Source: Haematococcus lacustris
Taxonomy: Eukaryota > Chlorophyta > Chlorophyceae > Chlamydomonadales > Haematococcaceae
Direction: 5' to 3'
DNA length: 64,000 bases
Assembly: GCA_030144725.1 (NCBI GenBank)
Contig: JASKMD010000003.1
Coordinates: forward strand, 5,864,753-5,928,752
The translations under genes and the position numbers were made by a program. Of this stretch, positions 56,697-64,000 are shown piece by piece. The number at the start of each line of letters is the position of its first letter. Position 1 is the first letter of the stretch. The notes beneath the pieces were generated by a model. It ran no database searches. It worked only from the letters and a program-made list of their open reading frames with translations, and was not told the DNA's origin.

Positions 56697-59600
56697 CTGA
56701 TGGCATTGTAGTGAATAGGTGCTATGTAAGTGAGGAACATCTCCTTGTCACTCTTGAGGTTAGCTGGCTGGTATTTAAGGTACCTGCAGCCCCAGCCACC
56801 ACAGGGTTTGAGCCCAGGGCCCAGGCACACTAGGAGGTGTGCTGCATGGTGTTAATGCTATCTTCATCGACTTGATAACTTGGTGACGTTGTGCAGCAGC
56901 AGCCCCAGGCAGCAGTGTGAGACGGGACCATATCCGCACCACAAGGGGCCATGTATAACACTACACAGCCAAGAGGAGAAGGTTGGCATTTAGTACAGGA
57001 GCATGTGGCTTGGCAAGCCTCGGCTTCTTATTGCAGCTGGCAGCCTCACCCCATACCCATAGAATATGCACAGCTGAACTCCAGGGGTACATACCGCCGT
57101 CATTGCCAGACTTGCACATCAGCCAACATGATCTCATCCTGGAGCTTACTAATCAGCCTACTAGAGCTTCCTACTTCAGTTATGCATAATATATGCACAA
57201 CTCCAATTCACATGTTGCAACATATCTGCCGGATATACCAGCAAGAGCTCACCCTGGAGCTTCTTATGTCAGCTGTGGAGCGAGCTGCATTGCCTGACTT
57301 GCTTGCGCAGAGCTGAAGCAAGCACATGTTGCAGGCACTGCACACCTTGCTGGCAGGGTTAGGTTTAATTTAACCAGGAATAGCGTTAGATAAAGGTCAA
57401 AATTTTGCTAGGTTTAGGAGCTAGCCAGCAAGCAGCAGAGTGGGGTCGGGTCCTGGTGAAGCCAAGCAGAGCTTGCACTCACCCACCAATTCTGGGCATC
57501 GCTGGTCACCACGTGCGTCAAGACGCCAAAGGCATCACAGGCAGCTCGCTGCACTCACAATACACCAGCACCAGGCATGCATGCAGGCTGTGAGCTATTG
57601 AGGACACTGAAGGGCTACTGCGCCTGATATTGTTCTTGCTGGGCTGATGAGGCAGGTATTGAGGGATGGAAGCATGAGGCCATGCACCGCATGTCAAAGC
57701 CGTAGACTGAGTTTCTGAGGCAAAGCTCATTCAAACACACTTCACTAAGCACATGCCGCCCTTTCTAGGCTCCCTGCGCCCCCCATCGCCTTGCAACAGC
57801 CATGTAGCCCTCCTGGCCAACCCATCCCCAGGCCTACCCAGCCCTTCAACTCAGTTCACAAGCAGGGGTACCTTACCTTTCCCTAACCCTACCCTCACCA
57901 TACCAGGTAACCCTTACCTCTTCCTCCTCCACTCCATCCTACCCTGCCCCTGCCCCAATCCTATCCTTACCCCATACCCCTTCCTCCTGCACTCCACTTC
58001 TCCCAGCAGCGCCCCAGCTCACCCATCGCCACCAGCTGCCTTGCAGTCACCTAGCACGGTGACTGCCCAGTAGGCCCCCCTGCGCTCCCCTCAGGCCCCC
58101 ACCAGGGTCAGCTCGTCCCCCCATGTGGCAGCTCGGCTCATGCATGTGATGTAGGCATCCATGTCCTCTCCTAGAAAGCACTCATACTCCGCATGGTGCG
58201 ACCTGGACAGCATTCACGCCCACGCTCCATGCAGTGTGACCTGTACAGGATTTGCTACCTTGCCATCAGCAGGCGGGGCATGCAACATGCCCCAGGACGC
58301 AGATGCGTTATGTACCAAGAGACCAACGAGGAAGCAACCAGCTGGCCATGCTGGCCTGGCCTGGCAGCACCACCACCGTGGCCCATTCCCACCAGCCTTC
58401 GACTGCCATCTTCGCACAGGTCACCCCATAGCTTTCTTGCCCAGCAGCCCACAGCAGCCCAGCAGCCCAGACCAGCACCGTGCAGCCTCCTGCCTGCCTG
58501 CCTCCCACGCACCTACTTGATGTGCTCCATCACCACCCTCCTCACGTGTAGGTGCATGTCTTGGGTGGCAAACAGCTCAAAGGAGATGGTGCGGAACTGC
58601 GCAGCACAACATCAGCATCACAACATCAACATTGCAACAGGAAGGGCAAGCCGCTAACTCCAGCCCTGTGCACCGCGCTCACTAGGCCCTGGGTCAGGCA
58701 ACAATGTAGGTGGTAGGCGACCATGACCATGTGTATGCCATGTGTATGCCATGTGCATGGGAACTCCACACAGACAAAACACCGTTTTGTAGGGGTCCAC
58801 ACTGAGTGTTCCACTGCAATGAAGGCTCAAGGTTGAGGGCCAAGGTGCTGACTAGGCCCTGTGATGTGTAAGCCTAGCAACGATCGGCCCTATGTACCCA
58901 TCCAAAGTATGTAAACCACATTTCACCGTCAACCTTTAAACGCTTTTGAAAGGTGACATCCATGAGTGTGCCAAAACACAGCGCCGCGCAGGACAGAGAA
59001 TCAGAAGGAGAGCACCACCAATGAGAACAACGAACCCGCGAACCCAAGGTTTGTCGCGCTGTGCTGCGATACAATGTGTGTGCTCCGCAATGTGTGCAGC
59101 AGCTTGCCGCTGTTGATGCTCGCCGCAATCCCTCACTACCACGAGGCCAGCGTCAAAAGTGCTCATCATGCTGCTGCAGGTAATCAAGGGTCTTTGGGGC
59201 GCTGTGCTGCGGGGCTAAGAAGAGACCAGGTGAAAGGGGGATATGGGATGATGCATATGGCCAGCCACTACCAGATAAGTTGGTCAGGTGGGAGAAGATC
59301 AATGGCCAGGTGCGGCAAGCCAGTGTCACGAACAAAGCCCGCTGCAACACCCAGCTGGGGCTGGCACCCATGCAAGCCCACCTCCAGCACCTGGCAGCAG
59401 CCGGCACAGCTGGCACCTCCCTGGAAGCCAACCTGTGGCACATCACGTCACATTGGCCACCTAGGACGCGGTGTGGGAGGTACACCTGGAACCCCGACCG
59501 GACCGGAGTGGGCATGGCAGCGGCTCAGGCTGTGCGGAGCCCAGGCTGCAGCGCTTCTTAAAGAACGCGAGAGGGGTTGATGTATTGGGAGGTGGTGGGG

Positions 59601-61609
59601 TGGCATGCAGTGTAGTTGACTGTGGCCCTGGCGTGCCAAGTCGATCCTGATGCCAACTGCTGTTGGTTTTCTTCCCCGCAGCTGGCTTTGGCACCCAGGG
59701 TGGATTGGGTGCTGGCGAGGTGCTGCGGGCCTGCTGCAAGGTGGGCCAAAGGTGGGCCAAACAGGGCATGGTGGCATCGTTGCTATGTGGACTTTGAGGC
59801 TATGAGCTATGAGGCTAAGAGGGCCAGGGTTACAGACCAGTGGCGGGGCAAGGTGGTGCTGGTGGGTGGTTCTGGCACTAGCCAGGTCAGCTCAGCTGTG
59901 AACAAGCCCCATCCCTGGGCAGGTGCAATACCAGGCTGCCAGCAGCGACCAGCATGGAGCCAGCAGCATGAACAGACAGTCCCGTAGTGGCCAAGCCAAG
60001 TAGCCACACAGCCAGTAGGCTCAGAACCTGGGCCCAATGCCCGCCTGCCAGCCAAGCCACCAAGACTGAGCAGGCAGCCAAGCCCTCCCTGCCCACAAAG
60101 CACAACGGCCAAGGCAAGGCCAAGGTCAAGGCTGCCAAGCCCAGCCAGGCAGGTGGGTAGACAGGGACTGCAATGCAGTGCTATAACATACAACACAATG
60201 CGCCAGGAAGAGCAGGTAGCGCCCATTCAAACTGTGGTGGTTGAGCTGCCGGATAAGGGCAAGAAATACCCTGAGCTGGAGTACAAGCGGCTGCGAGACT
60301 GGCCACCCAAGGCCCAGCGGCAACAACAGCAGGCTGTGGCACAGTAGTGTGTGCACCCTTTGAGCTGGGCACAGCTGGGCCTAGGAATCATGCATCTGGG
60401 CATAACAGAAAAAACACTGGTGTGTGCCCCCCTTGAGCTGTCACCAGGGGTTGTGCATGTACAACATTAGTGTAGGCGGGGGCGCCCACGCCACGTGCAT
60501 GGGAATACTACTCCATACACTGAACACACTGAACACACTGAGCACTGACTAAGCATGGACTCAATCTGGACTGGAGCCTCAATTCACCATTGTTGCTACC
60601 CTGACCCTGACCCTAACCCTGATGCTGGCCCTGACGCTGGCCCTGACCCTGATTCAACGCTAGCCCTTGCCCTGACCCTGAGCAACGCCAAGGGTGTGAT
60701 AATGTATAGTCAAACGCATCGCCCCTGCCTGCCTGGCCCCAATGCTGCCTGGCCCCAGTGATGACTAGACTGACAATGACTGAGTCTGAACTGAACTGAG
60801 AACTCAATTGATCCAGCATTAACCCTGACCCTGACCTACGCACCCCTCTCGCCTGCCTGGTCCCAGTGCTGCTGCCCGCATTCACTCTGACCTGGCAGTT
60901 TCCATCGCCGGCCATTGTCAGCATGTCCAGGTTCAGGCGCTGCAGCCTCTGACTCAACCGCTGGTGGTGGCTCAGCTGGCCCAGGCCCTGCGGCAGGGTC
61001 AGAGTGCAGCCAGTGAGCGCAGTGGGGCCAGGGCGGTGTGTGTGAGACCACACCTGACTGCTCTGTTGCACTTTGGCACATCACTCACCACTTCAGTCTC
61101 TGCGCAGGATAGCCAGTTTCTTGTACCACTTTATACCTGGTTTGCAGTATTCTCACACATGTTGCTGTGATCTTGCCCTGGCTGCTGTGTGCTGTGGTAG
61201 TCCCAAACAGGGCATGGTGGCATCGTTGCTATGTGGACTACGAGGCTATGAGCTATGAGGCTAAGAGCTATGGGCTATGAGGCGTCCTGCTGTGATAAGT
61301 ATCCGCTGCAGTCTCCGCTGGAGTCCCAACCAACGCAAGTCCAGGTCCTCCTTTCTAGGGCTAGCCAGCAGCTAAGGGCCCGTCACCCAATGCAACGGCT
61401 GTCAATGGACGGACAGCGGACAGTGTGACAAAGTGATGATGGTAACGATGGTGATGATGGTGATAATGGTAACTGAAGGCCTCCCCTGATCTGTCAGCGG
61501 ACAGTGTGACAAAGTGATGATGGTGATAATGGTAACTGAAGGCCTCCCCTGATCTGTCTCATCCATGGAACCACATTCCAACAAACACCATGAAATGATA
61601 ATGATGATA

Positions 61610-61641
<32 letters not shown>

Positions 61642-63228
61642 CCCAGGGCTGTTCACCTTGTCAGTGCGGCTGAAGTGCTCCTCCTTGACCACCAGCACCT
61701 CTAGTGCACGCCTGCTGGCTGTCCAAGTCAGGCTAGGACCTGCAGGCAGCAGGCAGTGGTGGCAGCAAGCGGGCTGATAACCCTGGTGATGGCTCCTTGG
61801 TAGTGATGCTTCCTCCCCAGACGGTGCTACCCCCCTTCATTTATCACATTCTCACCTTCTTTCCTTGCTTTTGTGGCACAGAGGTGATGCTAATGATGAT
61901 GATGATGTTGCGCTAGTGATGAACATAGCAGCACATGCGATGCTGTCGGTGGTAGTGCCATCTGGTGGTGGTGCCGGTGGTGGTGCCGTGCTTGCAGGGC
62001 ACACACCTTGGTAAGCTGACACGGCACTCCCCTCCCCAGCTGTCCCGTGGTGCTGCTGCTGCTGCTCATCACCTTGCTGCTGCTGCTGCCCACCGCTCTG
62101 CTGCACTTGCCCCAGCTGCGGTGCCTCTCGCCCATGTTTTTGCTGTTGCACTTGTCTCTCCGGCTGTAGCTGTTGCTGCTCCTGCTGCCGCTGCTCCTGC
62201 TGCTGCTCATGACCGTGCTGCATAGGTTGCTGCAGGTCAGCCCCCTCCCTAGGGGAGGTGGCAGCAGAGCAGGGTGCGGAGTGCTGGGGCAGGATGGACT
62301 GCATGCGCACGAAGCCTCGCCTGCCACTCATTGCCCGGTGTGCATGCACCTGGCCTGGCCTTCCACTGACTGCCCTGTTTTCCTGTGCCTGGCCTGGCCT
62401 GCCGCTGAGCACCTTGTGTTCCTGACCCTGGCTCAAGGCATACTCCCCTTGCTGCTGAGGGAGGGGCACCACCGCGCCTGACCCTGACACAGCGACTGCA
62501 GCAGCTACGGCAGCAGCTGCCAACCTGCCTGACCTGCCGAAACTGGGGACGGTGGCTGCTGTGGAGCGGCTGGCCAAGTCAGGCAACCTAGGTGTGACTG
62601 GGGGAAGCTGGGAAGTAGCTGGACCTGGGCCTGCTGGGCTGGCTGGCCTGTTGCTTGCAGTTCTGTCTGCCAGCCAGCTGTGGGGGGAGCTGGAGGGGTG
62701 CCTGCTGGGTTGCATGTATAGCGGGGCCGGCTCCAGCCAGCCTTGGGAGGGCTGACTCAATCGCATGCTGCCGGTGTCTTCAGCAGGGGGAGGATCCACC
62801 ATGCTGAGGCATTCGAAATTGATGACCTGCAGTACAGTGGAAACTGGACTACACACCTCACAAACGAGCCGAACGTTGATGGGTGATGTGGTAGATGGCT
62901 ACCCTATTTGAGAAGTCATTGTGTGGTTGCAAGATGTGGGCTGCCAGCATACAGCGTGTCACATGCACTGGCAGAGCAGGTCGGCTTAGCTCACCATGGA
63001 GGTGCGGTCGGCATACAGTGGAGGCGTGGCAGCAGCGAAGAGTGATGCAAGTTCGCTCTGACGGGCTTTGTCTTTGTCGCCAGCAGCGACGAGCCCTGCG
63101 AAGAGCTCATCACCCAGCTCCTCCGAGCCCTGCAAAGAGGCTGTGCGGGAGCGTCTAAAGCAGGCCATCAGAGCAAGGGAGCAGAGGCCACGAAACACAT
63201 CTTCACCGTGAAACTTAGAATGTGACAT
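56697..63228 (-). CDS. OTU-domain cysteine protease (deubiquitinase)
   Basis: OTU proteases remove ubiquitin from targets in cytosol or nucleus. Exons in transcript order: 62995-63228 (ATG at 63226-63228, MSHSKFHGEDVFRGL), 61856-62826, 61657-61711, 60892-60987, 58517-58596, 58103-58202, 57487-57548 and 56697-56783; every junction keeps phase. That is 561 residues plus a short tail not located. Residues 79-402 are Gln/Pro/Ser-rich and look disordered. The OTU domain then reads MAGDGNCQ|FRTIS (catalytic Asp and Cys, split by a 2.3-kb intron), HLHVRRVVMEHI, YECFLGEDMDAYI, TWGDELTL|RAAC, HVVTSDAQNWY and FLTYIAPIHYNAIR (catalytic His). All expected motifs are present. The large intron holds an antisense Fanzor-like relic; ATG and GATGGT microsatellites sit in intron 60988-61656. 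Confidence 0.88.
58685..58855 (+). repeat. Solo 3' end of the Fanzor-like element
   Basis: Same block as 52165-52370: GGGTCAGGCAACAATGTAGG to GAGGGCCAAGGTGCTGAC. It lies in the OTU intron, about 430 bases before the coding part of copy 4 and in the same orientation, so it belongs to a different insertion. Confidence 0.8.
59280..60545 (+). pseudogene. Fanzor/TnpB-like relic, copy 4 (longest)
   Basis: Antisense in the OTU intron 58597-60891. Blocks in order, with frame changes: RWEKINGQVRQASVTNKARC, LGLAPMQAHLQHLAAAGTAG and TSLEANLWHIT (59284-59450); AGFGTQGGLGAGEVLRACCK (near 59685); YVDFEAMSYEAKRA and DQWRGKVVLVGGSGTSQVSS (59780-59905); RPAWSQQHEQ; linker; RWVDRDCNAVL then stop (near 60155); KKYPELEYKRLRDWPPKAQ (to 60335); and the conserved 3' block to 60545. 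The RDC-NA motif keeps its acidic residues, but the whole copy is frameshifted and cannot be active. Confidence 0.65.
60600..60690. repeat. CCCTGACCCTAACC-type short repeat
   Basis: Imperfect CCCTGA/CCCTAA/CCTGGC hexamer-like units. The CCCTAA units recall telomere repeats, but only one or two are present. Confidence 0.6.
61198..61285 (+). pseudogene. Short Fanzor-like fragment
   Basis: CCAAACAGGGCATGGTGGCA, then GAGGCTATGAGCTATGAGGC, matches 59757-59822 inside copy 4 (the YVD(F/Y)EAMSYEAK block). It sits in the OTU intron between exons 61657 and 60987. Confidence 0.7.
61590..61641. repeat. (ATG)n microsatellite
   Basis: Mixed ATGATA and ATG triplets, ending a few bases before the donor side of OTU exon 61657-61711. 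Nearby, a 50-base segment (ACAGTGTGACAAAGTGATGA to CTGATCTGTC) is repeated at 61419 and 61501. Confidence 0.9.
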
Positions 63229-64000
63229 TTGTCTGAGGCACCTGAGAACGTCGAGGCGCCTGAGCGCGCCAGAGCTTCTTCCGTATTAATAGACAGAATC
63301 TACTCTGTCCCTTCCGCTGGAATACGGCCTGGTGTTCCAGGGTGTAGAACCAGGGTGGATATGGCTCGAGTGGTGAGTACCATAACCACCATTCCACATG
63401 TGTCTTATTTGTTGCTGGTTTCCAAGGCACATGTTGTGTATGCAGACGTGCACCTTGCCAAATGTTAGTAGCTGCATTAACAGCAGCAGCTAGGTTCCTG
63501 ACCAGAGAGACATACCTTCACCCCTGACCTTTACACACACATCTGCAGCCAGGTCTTCTTCTCCTACAGCCATGGCAACCATGGCTGGGTCGGTTGACTT
63601 CAGGAACTACGGTGCACTTGACTGACTGCTAGGTGATGCTGACCCTGTTTGACATCGACATCTACAGCCCCCCTGGACATTGCAGCCGCTGTTGCTGCTC
63701 CTGTTCATGCAGTCCATGTCTGCACACACGGCACAGAACTGCCAGGCCCTGCTACACAGGAGCAAGTGAGGTGCATGTGGAGGATTCTGCCACAGCATGT
63801 ATGATGTTTTTGGATTAAGGTGGTCTCGCCACACCATGCCACGCCACTCACCACCCATCCACGGACTAGAGCTACGTGAATGGGACACTCCCTACTTCTT
63901 ATTGTGGGCCATGTTTCAGTTCACCCCTGCCATTCATCCTAGTCAACTTCATGATGCCTGCCGCCAGCTGCAAGTGCTTCTATGTGCCACTTGCTGTCGC
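63229..64000 (+). other. Possible exons of a further plus-strand gene
   Basis: The region starts divergently from the OTU ATG, so it should hold its promoter. Two coding-like stretches follow plausible acceptors: VFFSYSHGNHGWVG (from 63554 after CTGCAGCCAG) and VMLTLFDIDIYSPPG (from 63632 after GACTGCTAG). They are not in one frame and stops occur between them. No family recognised; the gene, if any, continues beyond the window. Confidence 0.3.

Noticed and set aside
56951..57316. Plus-strand 121-codon frame
   Set aside because: It lies in the intron between two OTU exons that join in phase; no conserved block seen.
1..64000. tRNA and rRNA genes
   Set aside because: No cloverleaf with TTCGA loop or rRNA core sequence was recognised by reading; a covariance scan would decide.

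Overview
The window is nuclear DNA of a chlorophycean green alga. The genes are split by many short GT-AG introns, the DNA is very rich in CAG and GC repeats, one gene encodes a plastid fibrillin, and a dispersed protein family with the block RDCNAALNMQR is one I remember from Haematococcus lacustris (H. pluvialis). The species call rests on that memory and the gene style. I saw no prokaryotic operon, tRNA, rRNA or CRISPR array. No homology search was possible, so family names come from motifs.

Layout. 1-2037 is a perfect CTCTGC array that runs to 9 bases before the splice acceptor of the first visible exon of a NOP9-type Pumilio-repeat gene (2047-9292, +, 5' end outside the window). 9302-9672 is a relic of a repeated protein family with a TnpB/Fanzor-like RuvC tail. 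10088-16445 is a two-exon gene on the minus strand for a 201-residue Cys-rich protein. It is cut by a 5.6-kb KDZ/Zisupton-like DNA transposon (10722-16347) with 200-bp inverted ends and a 7-bp target duplication. 16.6-26.4 kb is accessory DNA: two related composite repeat units carrying hairpin satellites, the first interrupted by a 1.7-kb element with perfect 26-bp inverted ends and a 4-bp target duplication. 26.4-28.5 kb holds a gene with two copies of a beta-sandwich (PPC-like) domain; the first copy contains a 346-bp MITE. 28.98-33.72 kb holds a complete five-exon plastid fibrillin (PAP) gene preceded by a truncated duplicate of its first exon. 34001-39705 is a 5.7-kb palindromic, foldback-like element.

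From 41.6 kb to 63.2 kb two large minus-strand genes follow: an unidentified protein of about 2,300 residues with a disordered head and tail and an exon-modular coiled coil (41575-54103), and an OTU-domain cysteine protease (56697-63228) in which all catalytic motifs can be read across spliced exons. Their introns hold antisense relics of the Fanzor-like family and several copies of its conserved 3' end. 63.3-64.0 kb may contain exons of a further plus-strand gene.

The genes do not form a pathway: ribosome biogenesis (NOP9), plastid lipid structure (fibrillin) and ubiquitin removal (OTU) are unrelated housekeeping roles. What links the window is the mobile DNA in it: at least four kinds of DNA element (KDZ, a 4-bp-TSD element, a CACTC-ended MITE, a foldback-like palindrome), a probable Fanzor-like family, and many G-rich pentanucleotide arrays. 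In three cases the sequence itself shows the empty or restored target.
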